Virus record (IMG/VR): IMGVR_UViG_3300044684_000351
Location: 1-58,097 of that record
Strand: one strand, 5' to 3'
DNA: 58,097 nt
Source: a virus
The notes under the pieces are model-generated. The model saw only the letters and a list, made by a program, of their open reading frames with translations. It had not been told where the DNA came from and ran no database searches. The translations under genes were made by a program, and so were the position numbers. Of the stretch, positions 34,691 to 42,304 are shown piece by piece (positions within the stretch are counted from its first letter, which is position 1; every line of letters starts with the position of its first letter).

Positions 34691-34720
34691 GTGGGCCATA
34701 GTGGGCTTGAGTGGGTCTGC
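34691..34720. repeat. Three tandem 10-bp iterons
   Basis: GTGGGCCATA, GTGGGCTTGA and GTGGGTCTGC are in exact 10-base phase, one helical turn each, 75-105 bases upstream of the terS start codon. Same-face spacing suits a protein-binding array. Confidence 0.65.
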
Positions 34721-34858
34721 CGCGCGGGCCGCCCCAGGGGAAAATGGCAGAAACATTGCGGTGGCGTGAAAGTAAAAGGAAAATCGGCGCGGAAACGGGA
34801 AATTTGTCGCGGAAAGCAGAAAATTTCTTAGTAATTTCCAAATGAAAAGAATAAAGAA

Positions 34859-34951
34859 AATGGGCTAGCTTAAATTTGGTTCCGAGTGGGAAGTCGTTTG
34901 AAAGTATTTTTAATGGGCTAACATAAATTTGATAAAAAGTGGAAAGTCGTT
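34859..34951. repeat. 41-bp imperfect direct repeat upstream of terS
   Basis: Two copies, starting at 34859 and 34912, share AATGGGCTA, TAAATTTG, AGTGG and AAGTCGTT at the same spacing (about 32 of 41 positions identical). The period is 53 bases. They flank nothing coding and are candidates for a regulator or TerS binding site. Confidence 0.7.
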
Positions 34952-35014
34952 CCCTGCACAGTGCGGGAGTGCCGAAAGAAATGCCCAGGATGGGGGTGGG
35001 CGCTTCGCGCGCCC

Positions 35015-35146
35015 TTATTTAAAATTGACCCTGAAAAATCTTGCTTGTTTAATGCTTTCTCTTGCGTGGATTTTAAATCCAAGTTTGCGAAGAGATGCTG
35101 CATCTTGAAGAAGAAGCGCAACGATTTTAGAAGTGTCTCCACACAT
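35015..35146 (-). CDS. Small hypothetical protein (43 aa)
   Basis: AAAGGAG seven bases before the ATG is the best ribosome binding site in this stretch. The product is helical and basic at its end (ARFFRVNFK). It is followed by a GC hairpin. It probably belongs to the start of the late operon. No family. Confidence 0.55.
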   Translation of the reverse strand: MCGDTSKIVALLLQDAASLRKLGFKIHARESIKQARFFRVNFK

Positions 35147-35196
35147 TTACTTTCTCCTTTGCTAAGTGGATTAATAATAGGGGCGGGAAGGGGAAG

Positions 35197-35394
35197 TTAG
35201 GAAGCGTACCCGGTTTTATCTGCGATGATCGCGTAAAGTTCGCGACATTGGTTAGCTTGACGTTTGAATTGAGTATCGAGACCGCAAACAATCATTTCAT
35301 TAACCTTCGCGCATTCGTCAAATCGCTCAGCGGCGACACGCAAGGCATTGGAAATTGTCGAAAGTTCTTCGTCGGAAAAGGTAAGAGTTTCCAT
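35197..35394 (-). CDS. First gene of the late block (65 aa)
   Basis: A helical protein beginning with Thr/Ser/Glu-rich LTFSDEELSTISNAL and containing three cysteines spaced through the helices. AAAGG lies upstream of the ATG. A consensus-like TTGACA occurs about 60 bases upstream on the same strand, though no fitting -10 element was found. Confidence 0.65.
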   Translation of the reverse strand: METLTFSDEELSTISNALRVAAERFDECAKVNEMIVCGLDTQFKRQANQCRELYAIIADKTGYAS

Positions 35395-35760
35395 GGATCA
35401 GCCTTTCATTTTGTGGCCGCCCCTATGATCAATCCACCAGGGAAAGATTATTCACTTGTCAAACAGCGCGGGAAGAGGGCAAGCCCTAAACTCGGAAGAG
35501 AAAGAAGACCTCCCCTTTGCCGCCCATATGCCGCTAATTTTCATTTCACGTCAACCCCTTTTCTTTCCTTGGAAAAGTTTTAAAACAAAAAGAGAACAAA
35601 TCACAGAAGGCAGAGTTGAGTATCTGACCTACCTGAGAAGGGCTTTCGTCGCTGTAGCACCCCTTAGAACGCGTTTTAGAGCATAGCGGGGAAAGGGTTG
35701 TACTTGGCGAGAGGGAGAAAGGCTTTCTCACGGGCAAGGTGGCGAGGCGATAGGAGGGCC

Positions 35761-35823
35761 GCTGGTGAGAGTTGAGGGGCTGGGTAGGGCGATGTAGCGG
35801 AGGAGGGCCTAACTCTCACCAGC
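35761..35823. repeat. 13-bp inverted repeat (large hairpin)
   Basis: GCTGGTGAGAGTT pairs with AACTCTCACCAGC across a 37-base purine-rich loop. It lies in the gene-free control region, upstream of the late block. Confidence 0.8.
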
Positions 35824-35911
35824 GCCCGTGAAACAGGCCGTGAAACGCGGGTCTAGCTGTGACCATTTGGTGACCTCTGCATTTGCCCGGAACCTTTTGC
35901 CTTCTGGCGTC

Positions 35912-36104
35912 GCGCGGCCCCGTCTTTTCTGCCGTCTCCTGGCGACGTGACTTACGGTTTAGGCTCTTACAGGGGTTTCTTAATTCTACATATATATATT
36001 GTAGTAAGAAACCCCAGTCTACCTCCCCTCTCGACTGATTGCGACAGCGTAAAGCAAACCGCAAGGGAGATCGCACGGTGACGGGACAAAAGACGGGGCC
36101 GCGC
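35912..36104. repeat. Nested palindromes with AT-rich core
   Basis: A 25-base arm at 35912-35936 is repeated inverted at 36080-36104 with two mismatches. Inside it, GGGGTTTCTTA (35972) pairs with TAAGAAACCCC (36005), and CTACA with TGTAG, around TATATATAT. The arrangement would extrude a large cruciform or fold as a long RNA hairpin. Confidence 0.75.
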
Positions 36105-36169
36105 GGCAAGGGCAAGCCGGGGCGGCGCTGCGCCGCATCTAAACCGCGTGTCCGATCGCACGGTGACGG
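36069..36169. repeat. 16-bp direct repeat GATCGCACGGTGACGG
   Basis: Identical copies at 36069-36084 and 36154-36169 (85-base period), immediately before the plus-strand gene. They contain a GATC site. Likely protein-binding sites. Confidence 0.75.
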
Positions 36170-36238
36170 CCCTTTTCACGTTGCCTTGCGCCTCCTCATG
36201 CCCTACCATAAGTCACACTCAATAATGGAGTAATATTC

Positions 36239-36733
36239 ATGGCCTTTACAAAAGAATTAGTAAAAGAACTTTGCGAAGAAGCAATAGAATTGAGAAAGAA
36301 AATAGTGGAAATGCGAGCGTATTGTGACGCAATTAATACTTACGCTAGTGTTAAATATATGGGAGATAATGAGTTATTAAAACTTGTTGATTTGCTTTAC
36401 AGAGAAGCAATGATAATTCCAGATGGAATTGCAAGAGAAACGAGAGCAACAATTATGGCGCATTGGGCGTCAAATGAGAGGAAAACGCGACATAGAAAAA
36501 GAAAGCAAATACAGCGTCAAGTTGACAAAGAAAGCATTGAAGGCTTGGAAGAATATAGTGAGGAATATAAAGAACTTATGGAAGGGCTGGGCGAAAGCAA
36601 AGAAGAATTAGAAGAGAAGCGAAAGAAATTTATTGAGGATTTTAAAAAAGAAAGAGAGAAATACAGAAAAGCCCCGGATAACGGGGAAGAAGCTGCAAAT
36701 ATTCCATATGAAGAAGGAAAGGATTTTCTGTAA
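36239..36733 (+). CDS. Highly charged coiled-coil protein (164 aa)
   Basis: GGAGTAATATTC precedes the ATG. The N-terminal 60 residues are helical with two cysteines. The rest is a long Glu/Lys coiled coil (residues about 80-145). No known domain. As the first gene to the right of the control region it may be an early regulator or host-interaction protein. Confidence 0.7.
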   Translation: MAFTKELVKELCEEAIELRKKIVEMRAYCDAINTYASVKYMGDNELLKLVDLLYREAMIIPDGIARETRATIMAHWASNERKTRHRKRKQIQRQVDKESIEGLEEYSEEYKELMEGLGESKEELEEKRKKFIEDFKKEREKYRKAPDNGEEAANIPYEEGKDFL

Positions 36734-36891
36734 TGGAAAAACTAATTGAATTGTTTTGTGAGGCTTTTGGAGAACTTTTAAGGAAATATAGATTTGAATT
36801 GCTTGAAAATCAGGTGAATTATAAAGAAGTTGAACGTATTGGGAGAATTTTGAATAAGATTGAAGATTTGTTGAAGGCAATAGGACAATAA
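36733..36891 (+). CDS. Small helical protein (52 aa)
   Basis: The ATG overlaps the last base of the preceding stop. The chain is acidic-basic and helical (EAFGELLRKYRFELLEN). It is cotranscribed with the coiled-coil gene and followed at once by a terminator. Unknown function. Confidence 0.65.
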   Translation: MEKLIELFCEAFGELLRKYRFELLENQVNYKEVERIGRILNKIEDLLKAIGQ

Positions 36892-36898
36892 AAGAAAA

Positions 36899-36935
36899 GG
36901 CGCGGGTTAGGCCGAAACCTTCCCGCGCCATTTTT
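36899..36935. terminator. Bidirectional rho-independent terminator
   Basis: GGCGCGGG and CCCGCGCC pair over eight bases. ATTTTTG follows on the plus strand and TTTTCTTTT on the minus strand. It serves both converging operons. Confidence 0.88.
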
Positions 36936-36951
36936 GTCGCTGCGTAGCTTG

Positions 36952-38124
36952 TTAGAAGTCAATCACCGGCTTGGCCACCTGCACCACAGTTTTCGCTTCC
37001 ACGTCCAGCTTTTGCTTGGGCAGGAAACGGGAAAGAAGCTTTCCGGCCTCACGTTCCAACTTCACACGCTCGTCTTGATACGGCACGTTGCGAGCGTAGG
37101 CGGTCAGGCCGGTAACCGTATCCCAAAGCGTTTCCATCGGACGATGTTCTTCTTCCATATGTTGCGCCTTGACCTTCTCGACGCTCCGCACACCGACGAG
37201 CGGCGCAAGGATTTCCACCACGCGCTTATCTTCCAGTCGCGCCGTGCGAGCCTCGGCCAGGGCATTTTCCAGCGGCGCAACGGAAGAGTTTCGGTAGCTG
37301 TCCAGCAATCCTTGGGCTTGGCCAATCCACCGATCAGGCGCGGTTTTGCTGTGGCGGATGGAAATCTCCTCATAACACTCCGCTCCCCACACAATGCGGT
37401 TGGAGCACGCATAGTCGAAGAGGAACATGGAAACCGTAAATTTACAGTCTCCAACCATGGAATTGCGCACAAAGAAACCCCGCGCCAAACCCTTATCCTC
37501 TTCGCCTTCGCGACGATTGCCGAACTTCACCCGATTTTCTTCGTCGGCGAGGAAGATGAAAAAGTCATGGTCGGACGCGAAAAGCGTGGTGGTATCCTTG
37601 GTAACTTTTACCTTTTTCCCGAACACGCCGGGAATGCTCCAATCCGAATGATTGCCGACGAAATCCGTAACACCACGGATCACGTCATCATTCCAGATGC
37701 GCCCGTAGTTTTCGCCGGTGAACGCGGCGACCACGTTGGATTTTTTCGAGAGAAGCAACTGAGTGTTCCCCGTGTACTTGTCCAGGCCGGTATTCAGGCA
37801 CTCGACAGCCAACGGCGCGGGAAGGCGGCGCAAATAGCTCGGCGGCGCTTCCGCGAGGGTTGCAAGCTGACCGAAAGCGTAGTGCGTCGGCGCATAGGCC
37901 ACGCCACCCTTGCCGATCACGCCAACGGTCGGCGCTCCCTCATGTTGATATTCCACCGCACGAAAACCATCCTTCGGCGTCACCACTTCCCGCGCGTTAG
38001 CCCGAAAGTCTTCCATATCCGCCAGCATTTCGGACAACGCGCCGAAGGTAGTCCCGTCACCCACATACCTTTCGTCATCCGGGCGGCTCATCCACTGATT
38101 ATGACACTGATAAAGATTGCTCAT
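36952..38124 (-). CDS. DUF932 family phage/plasmid protein (390 aa)
   Basis: It resembles DUF932 proteins: KYTGNTQLLLSKKSNVVAAF, ENYGRIWNDDVIRGV, then GFFVRNSMVGDCKFTVSMF and a CSNRIVWG core. Proteins of this family are frequent next to recombination and anti-defence genes in plasmids and phages, but no activity is established. The chain ends KPVIDF, like other proteins here with an acid-Phe tail. AGGAGGAT precedes the ATG. Confidence 0.8.
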   Translation of the reverse strand: MSNLYQCHNQWMSRPDDERYVGDGTTFGALSEMLADMEDFRANAREVVTPKDGFRAVEYQHEGAPTVGVIGKGGVAYAPTHYAFGQLATLAEAPPSYLRRLPAPLAVECLNTGLDKYTGNTQLLLSKKSNVVAAFTGENYGRIWNDDVIRGVTDFVGNHSDWSIPGVFGKKVKVTKDTTTLFASDHDFFIFLADEENRVKFGNRREGEEDKGLARGFFVRNSMVGDCKFTVSMFLFDYACSNRIVWGAECYEEISIRHSKTAPDRWIGQAQGLLDSYRNSSVAPLENALAEARTARLEDKRVVEILAPLVGVRSVEKVKAQHMEEEHRPMETLWDTVTGLTAYARNVPYQDERVKLEREAGKLLSRFLPKQKLDVEAKTVVQVAKPVIDF

Positions 38125-38211
38125 TTTAAAATCCTCCTAAGCGGCTTGATTGCCTGCACAAACATATATGCCTTAAGAAAACTTTTTGCAATCCCCTTTA
38201 AGAAAAATTTT

Positions 38212-39129
38212 TCAATGTAACTGAAATACCCAATCCATCGTCACCGTATGTTGCGGAACTGGATTAGGTGTTAATCCATTCGCCTGCAACGCAAGATTTT
38301 CCGTGAAGGTCAAATCAAATGAATTATTCCCAATGTAATGAATTTCCGGTGTAAGCAATTCCACATTTCCCCCTTGAATAAACGTACTCCCTGTTTTCAA
38401 TAAAGGTTTCCAAGAATAAGGATCACTCGCCAATGCCACGTAAGCCAAAATGTCCCCAAAGTGTCCGTAATGTTCCGCATCATTTCCAACTAAGACAAGA
38501 AGATTTCCATCCGCGCAAACGGAAACGTTAATGGCGTGAATAGGGGAATTTGTTGTAATATCCATAAGGGTTTTTCCCTCGCTAATTACATTCGTTCCAT
38601 TCGACCCAAACTGCACCATTTGCGTTTCTGCGCTTGCCGTATTGTAAAACACGTCAACTTTACCATATTCCCATAAGGCACTCGGAGACCATCCTTTATA
38701 AATTTGCCCCAAATCCGTCCAACTTGTTCCTTTATCATTGCTAACTGCAAGGGTAATCCAATTGTTATTAGTAATATCTTCCAAGCTTGTATATTTATTA
38801 TCTAAACTAGTAAAATACATATAAAGTTGGTTGTGCGCCGCGCCTTGAATTACATTCGGATCATTATTGTGATATTGCGCGGCAAAATCCGCATTATTCC
38901 ACGTTAACGGCTTCGCACTATTCGGATTGCCGATTTCTTCCTGATAAAGAATATCAGGGCCAATATCCGCTTGTGTTTTCCACCCACCCTCATACGCTAG
39001 GTTTCCAAAATTCGGCACGTTATAGCTATACATATTATAGCTATCATCTGTCATAACTTGCATTTGTGTGATGCTAAAACTTTCCGCACCTTGCCACAAA
39101 TCCACATAAATCCATTTATGCGCCGTCAT
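38212..39129 (-). CDS. Asp-box beta-propeller-like protein (305 aa)
   Basis: The ATG after GGAGTTTG is taken as start. Trp/Tyr/Asn-rich beta sequence with an Asp-box (SNDKGTSW, near residue 130) as in sialidase or BNR propellers, and repeated aromatic blade motifs. There is no signal peptide and no catalytic Arg triad was identified. It could be a carbohydrate-binding or hydrolase-like propeller. It is unusual between early-type genes and away from the tail cluster. Confidence 0.65.
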   Translation of the reverse strand: MTAHKWIYVDLWQGAESFSITQMQVMTDDSYNMYSYNVPNFGNLAYEGGWKTQADIGPDILYQEEIGNPNSAKPLTWNNADFAAQYHNNDPNVIQGAAHNQLYMYFTSLDNKYTSLEDITNNNWITLAVSNDKGTSWTDLGQIYKGWSPSALWEYGKVDVFYNTASAETQMVQFGSNGTNVISEGKTLMDITTNSPIHAINVSVCADGNLLVLVGNDAEHYGHFGDILAYVALASDPYSWKPLLKTGSTFIQGGNVELLTPEIHYIGNNSFDLTFTENLALQANGLTPNPVPQHTVTMDWVFQLH

Positions 39130-39149
39130 TTTCAAACTCCGAAAACAAA

Positions 39150-39185
39150 TAAGGCCGAAAAAGATTTTACTCAATTTCGGCCTTA
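39150..39185 (-). terminator. Terminator upstream of the propeller gene
   Basis: TAAGGCCGAAA pairs with TTTCGGCCTTA over 11 bases, followed on the minus strand by TTTGTTTT. It ends the small-gene operon to its right and may attenuate the propeller gene. Confidence 0.78.
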
Positions 39186-39228
39186 TTTCAAGTTTTTATT
39201 AAAAGAAATAGAAGGTAATTAAACCCTC

Positions 39229-39345
39229 CTATTCCTGACCGCATATCGCGGCGAGTTGTTCCTTGGTGTAACCATGTTCCTCAAAGTTGAGCTCGTACTC
39301 GCCGGCGAAGAAGGCGCGCCCATTTATATACACATTCCTATGCAC
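39229..39345 (-). CDS. Small hypothetical protein (38 aa)
   Basis: A GTG start is needed; the ribosome site is weak (CGGGTTGA). The peptide (NVYINGRAFFAGEYELNFEE in part) reads like a real small alpha/beta protein, whereas the ATG-started overlapping frame is Ser/Arg/Pro-rich and less likely. It follows a 54-residue gene in the same direction. Confidence 0.45.
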   Translation of the reverse strand: MHRNVYINGRAFFAGEYELNFEEHGYTKEQLAAICGQE

Positions 39346-39369
39346 TCAACCCGTTGTTTTCCCAAGCTT

Positions 39370-39534
39370 TTACTTGACCTTTTCGGGCTGTTCTCGATCC
39401 CCCTCTTCAAAGTCATTGCCGAACGGCACAACTTTAAAGCCGAGGGTATTCAAGAAATCCTTTTGGGCGCTATGGGCATCAACCCCAGGGACGAAACCAA
39501 CGCGCCGATTATCTTTATAAACTTGATAAAGCAT
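39370..39534 (-). CDS. Small hypothetical protein (54 aa)
   Basis: TTAGGAGTTG precedes the ATG. The sequence suggests a small alpha/beta fold (VPGVDAHSAQKDFLNTLGFK), with an acidic C-terminus. It is in a run of small minus-strand genes ended by the 39150 terminator. No family. Confidence 0.65.
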   Translation of the reverse strand: MLYQVYKDNRRVGFVPGVDAHSAQKDFLNTLGFKVVPFGNDFEEGDREQPEKVK

Positions 39535-39574
39535 AATGTCAACTCCTAATTTTCGGCGCGGAGGTGGAAAGCCT

Positions 39575-39769
39575 TCAATCTTCCATCAAATCCCTATCGC
39601 GCCGTTTTGCGATGTAATCCACAACAAAACCGTCAATATAACCCCAGACGGTCACAATCCTCTTTTCAATTCCATAAATCCACATCAAAAGCGCCTTTTC
39701 ATTATCCCGATGCGCGTCAACAATAAGAAAGCATCGGGCGGCGTAATCGATTTGATCATAATTTTCCAT
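39575..39769 (-). CDS. Small hypothetical protein (64 aa)
   Basis: The start lies inside the coding end of a 25-residue peptide gene, suggesting coupling. Two moderately hydrophobic stretches, aromatic-rich, with a charged end (KRRDRDLMED). Unknown. Confidence 0.6.
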   Translation of the reverse strand: MENYDQIDYAARCFLIVDAHRDNEKALLMWIYGIEKRIVTVWGYIDGFVVDYIAKRRDRDLMED

Positions 39770-39833
39770 TGAGAATTAATCCCCAGAATTTATATGAAAT
39801 ATAAACAAGAAAAATAAAACCAAGGAAACTCAT
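39756..39833 (-). CDS. Micro membrane peptide (25 aa)
   Basis: A strong AAAAGGAAAT ribosome binding site precedes the ATG. The peptide is one short hydrophobic aromatic helix. Its stop overlaps the next gene start, so it may also act as a leader for translational coupling. Confidence 0.5.
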   Translation of the reverse strand: MSFLGFIFLVYISYKFWGLILNGKL

Positions 39834-39984
39834 TTTTATTTCCTTTTAAATTTCCTTAGAAGAAAGGGAAGAATTTCTTCCGCCCTTTCCCCAAAGGAAA
39901 TTGAATAGCCTCAGACTTTTTATGCTATTCCACCTAGGATTATCACCAATCCGGTTTTGGTACCTAGCGTCTTTTTCTTCCCTT

Positions 39985-40596
39985 TTAGAAGTCCACGCTA
40001 TCGGCCTTCGGCGCTTCAACCGTAGTGGGCTTGTGGCCATTGGCGATGCGGTCCTGAGCCTCGGCCTGGATTTCGTCGCCATACTTGGCCAACCACTTGG
40101 CGCGGATGCCCACCAGTTCCTTGTTCTCGGGGAACGCGAAAACGCCCTTGGGCTTGCTCTCGCGGACCTGATGGCCATTGAAATACTTGCGGAGGTCTTC
40201 ATCCGCAATTTCATTCATGACCTGCCGAACGGGTGAAATGCGCGTCCAGACGGAAGTGGACGGGAAATCCGCGCCCTCGGCGCTAAAAGCCTTGGCGAAG
40301 GTCTCCTTGCGGGCCAGCTTCTCGGCCTTCCACTCTTCGAGAGCGGCGGCGTGCTCAGCCTCATTCAAGAAGTCTTCCTTGTTCGGCTTGATGATGCCAA
40401 CCTGCGACAGCGCCGTGATCACGTCCGAAACGGCGCGATTGAACAGCGTCGGCCACTTGTCGGGGTGCACATCGGCGGCATTAACCGTATATTCCGGCCC
40501 ATCGCCACGCGAAACCACCTTGGCAGTCACGCCGGTCAGATTGACCAAAACCTCGCCCTCAACCTCTTCCTTATGGGCCACATTCGACTTGCTCAT
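39985..40596 (-). CDS. Hypothetical acid-tailed protein (203 aa)
   Basis: AAAGGTTAAT precedes the chosen ATG. A GC-rich, soluble alpha/beta protein with TGVTAKVVSRGDGPEYTVNA near the start and a Pro-rich C-terminal linker that ends DSVDF. It has its own sigma70-like promoter. I do not recognise a family. The acidic-Phe tail suggests recruitment of a partner protein. Confidence 0.7.
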   Translation of the reverse strand: MSKSNVAHKEEVEGEVLVNLTGVTAKVVSRGDGPEYTVNAADVHPDKWPTLFNRAVSDVITALSQVGIIKPNKEDFLNEAEHAAALEEWKAEKLARKETFAKAFSAEGADFPSTSVWTRISPVRQVMNEIADEDLRKYFNGHQVRESKPKGVFAFPENKELVGIRAKWLAKYGDEIQAEAQDRIANGHKPTTVEAPKADSVDF

Positions 40597-40651
40597 TTTA
40601 TTAACCTTTCGATTTAAGCTTGCGGCAACGCGCCGCCGTTTGAATAAAAAC

Positions 40652-40680
40652 AAGATACCAAAGCACAACGCCGCCGTCAA
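40652..40680 (-). promoter_or_regulatory. Sigma70-like promoter for the 203-aa gene
   Basis: On the minus strand TTGACG, a 17-base spacer and TATCTT, about 56 bases upstream of the start codon. Both hexamers are near consensus. Confidence 0.65.
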
Positions 40681-40699
40681 CACTTATTTCACAGGGCGC

Positions 40700-40718
40700 T
40701 AGCGCGGTAGCGCGGTAG
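40700..40718. repeat. Short tandem repeat TAGCGCGG
   Basis: Two and a third copies of the 8-mer between the Rsr stop codon and the promoter of the next gene. It might be an operator or a weak terminator arm. Confidence 0.4.
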
Positions 40719-40752
40719 CCGTGAGCCGTTGACGTTGCACTTTTCCTTTCCT

Positions 40753-42090
40753 TCACACTTGCCTTTCATGTTCAAGGATGAAGTTGATAACTTGTTCTGA
40801 AAAACCGTCGATGTGCACCCAGGGCCCGTAACCAACGCCGTTTTGCGCACTCGCGACGTTAATTATATATCCTTTACCTTTCGGCGCAGGGCAAGTTTGC
40901 AAAGCGCTTTGTTCAAAGTGTTGACGTTTAAATCCTGTAGTTTGTTCATCTGTAATAACTACAATGCGATCATAGGGAACTTTTTTATTAATTTCCTCAA
41001 TCGCATCAAAAAGTCTTGTACCGCCACGCGGACAATTATTAATCGCGTCCACTCCAGCCATTCCCTTTCGCGGCGGAACTTCGGTAATCACATCCGCAAA
41101 AGCAAAGACACGACAATTACCTGGGAAAATACTTGCAAGCGTGGCGGCGGCATCACGACGCGTTAGATCACTTTTAGCCGAAAGTCTTTCATTCATACTG
41201 CCACTCACATCTACAAGAATTGCCGTTCGGCCCTGCAATGTTTCCATTTGCATAATTCCGGTAAGCAACGCAGCGTCAAGTTCTGGCTCAAACATCGGCA
41301 CAATACGCGCCGCTGCAGTAAACCGAAACGGCAAAACCTTATCCGCGCCGCGCCGCTCAAGAATTGCGCCACGAATAAGATTTGCATCCACTCCGCTTTC
41401 CTGCATATTTCTCAAATTGCGCAGCAGCGCCAAATAACCCAACTTCTTTTCAAGCAAAAGCCGCGTAAAAGTTTCTTTTTTATTCGCGCCGCCAGAAAGC
41501 GCCACTTCCCAAGTATCAGGGCTTTCAAGCGTGCCGTTCATAAGTTTTTTCCACACTTCTTCCTGTTCCGCATTCGGCTTCGCATGAACAAGACGCAATA
41601 CGTCCCTCAGTTTTACTTGCCCGTCCCTATTGTACTTAGCAAGCTGATACGCATTAAACTTTCCAAATGCGCGTGCCAAACCCTTTTTCATCTGTGCACT
41701 GAGTGGAACTTTTCCATTCCTCCAATAAATCGCGCAAAGTTCCGTAAGTTCATCGGCGCGTTGAATAGTTTGGAAAATTGTTTCGGAAACAATAGAAGAT
41801 TTAACTCCCCGCTTCGCCAACGCACAAAGCAAAAGTAACGGAACGTGCCTCAAATTATACTTTTCCCGCGCTTCAATTGCCAGCGCCGCAAGTTCCGTAA
41901 CTTTCACTTCTTCGGCAAGTTTTTCAATTCTCGCCGCAATGCTTTGGCCATCTTCATAAAATTCATTTTCCCAAAGCAAACAAGAAAGAACAGAACGACG
42001 AAGCGCCTGCAAAGGCGTCAAATGCAAAAAAGCCGGCGCACCTTCATGGGTGAACACCGGCTTTGCTTGGGCAGTTACGTTAAGCTTCAT
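40753..42090 (-). CDS. rsr: Rsr, Ro60 orthologue (TROVE ring plus vWA domain)
   Basis: A 445-residue protein. Residues about 1-280 are helical HEAT-like repeats of a TROVE domain (LTPLQALRRSVLSCLLWENE, RHVPLLLLCALAKRG, FGKFNAYQLAKYNRDG). Residues about 285-440 are a von Willebrand A domain with MIDAS motif DVSGS and later GGTRLFDAI and VITDEQ. Ro60 forms a ring that binds misfolded RNA ends in its cavity and Y RNAs on its rim. Bacterial Rsr proteins work with RNases such as PNPase. AGGAG precedes the ATG. Upstream on the same strand lies a run of Y-RNA-like genes, which strongly supports the identification. Confidence 0.93.
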   Translation of the reverse strand: MKLNVTAQAKPVFTHEGAPAFLHLTPLQALRRSVLSCLLWENEFYEDGQSIAARIEKLAEEVKVTELAALAIEAREKYNLRHVPLLLLCALAKRGVKSSIVSETIFQTIQRADELTELCAIYWRNGKVPLSAQMKKGLARAFGKFNAYQLAKYNRDGQVKLRDVLRLVHAKPNAEQEEVWKKLMNGTLESPDTWEVALSGGANKKETFTRLLLEKKLGYLALLRNLRNMQESGVDANLIRGAILERRGADKVLPFRFTAAARIVPMFEPELDAALLTGIMQMETLQGRTAILVDVSGSMNERLSAKSDLTRRDAAATLASIFPGNCRVFAFADVITEVPPRKGMAGVDAINNCPRGGTRLFDAIEEINKKVPYDRIVVITDEQTTGFKRQHFEQSALQTCPAPKGKGYIINVASAQNGVGYGPWVHIDGFSEQVINFILEHERQV

Positions 42091-42138
42091 TTTTATTCTC
42101 CTATGTTAAAGAAATTTTTATTTCCTCCAACATAGAAG

Positions 42139-42220
42139 TAGTAAGGGAAAAGCGAAAAGAAGGTCGGAGCTACGCTCCAGCTTAGCAGGCTGGTGAACTT
42201 CTTTTCTACACCACTTACTC
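42139..42220 (-). ncRNA. Y-RNA-like RNA, unit 4 (short, anticodon-arm-like head)
   Basis: The ends pair (GTAAG/CTTAC), then a conserved asymmetric loop (TGGTGTA opposite GCTTTTCC), then GAAAAGAAG/CTTCTTTTC. The enclosed head is about 35 nt and can fold as CCAGC-CTGCTAA-GCTGG, identical in form to a tRNA-Ser(GCU) anticodon arm, or alternatively as GGAGC-GTA-GCTCC. It is the copy nearest the rsr gene. Confidence 0.72.
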
Positions 42221-42224
42221 TTTT

Positions 42225-42294
42225 ACGTCGGGGAAACAAGCGGGAACGGTTTTTCATCATGGCAGAAGTAACCGTCACCTACACCACCGAACAT
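42225..42294 (-). ncRNA. Y-RNA-like RNA, unit 3 (minimal head)
   Basis: The shortest copy. End helix ATGT(T)CGG/CCGACGT with one bulge, the conserved GGTGTA opposite GCTTGTTTCC, and an inner helix GGTGACGG/CCGTTCCC with one mismatch. The head is only about 22 nt and begins with the same TTACTTC as units 1 and 2. There is no tRNA-like part. Confidence 0.6.
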
Positions 42295-42304
42295 TTTATT
42301 TTGC

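Larger units (their letters stand above)
34617..35014. other. Gene-free region upstream of terS
   Basis: About 400 bases with no convincing gene. It contains three 10-base iterons beginning GTGGG, a 41-base imperfect direct repeat, and a GC-rich hairpin (GGGCGC/GCGCCC) close to the stop of the next gene upstream. Possible roles are TerS recognition or packaging start, or late promoter control. An open frame in the GTG register on the minus strand was not accepted. Confidence 0.6.
35395..36238. other. Divergent non-coding control region, candidate origin or promoter hub
   Basis: About 840 bases separate the start of the late block (minus) from a plus-strand early gene. I see no credible gene. 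It holds a 13-pair hairpin with a long loop, a 25-base imperfect inverted repeat enclosing an AT-rich hairpin, and a 16-base direct repeat. GC-rich arms around an AT-rich centre resemble a replication origin, but could equally be terminators and operators. Confidence 0.6.

Noticed and set aside
34918-35142. GTG-started 74-codon minus-strand frame
   Set aside because: The AAAGGAG site is at the right distance for the ATG of the 43-residue frame, not for this GTG.
36039-36233. TTG-started 64-codon frame in the control region
   Set aside because: No ribosome site, and it covers the palindromes and direct repeats.
36934-38220. 428-codon plus-strand frame
   Set aside because: Antisense shadow of the DUF932 gene in GC-rich codons; no start signal.
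42093-42278. 61-codon minus-strand frame beside rsr
   Set aside because: It lies across Y-like units 3 and 4, has no ribosome site and reads as low-quality basic sequence.
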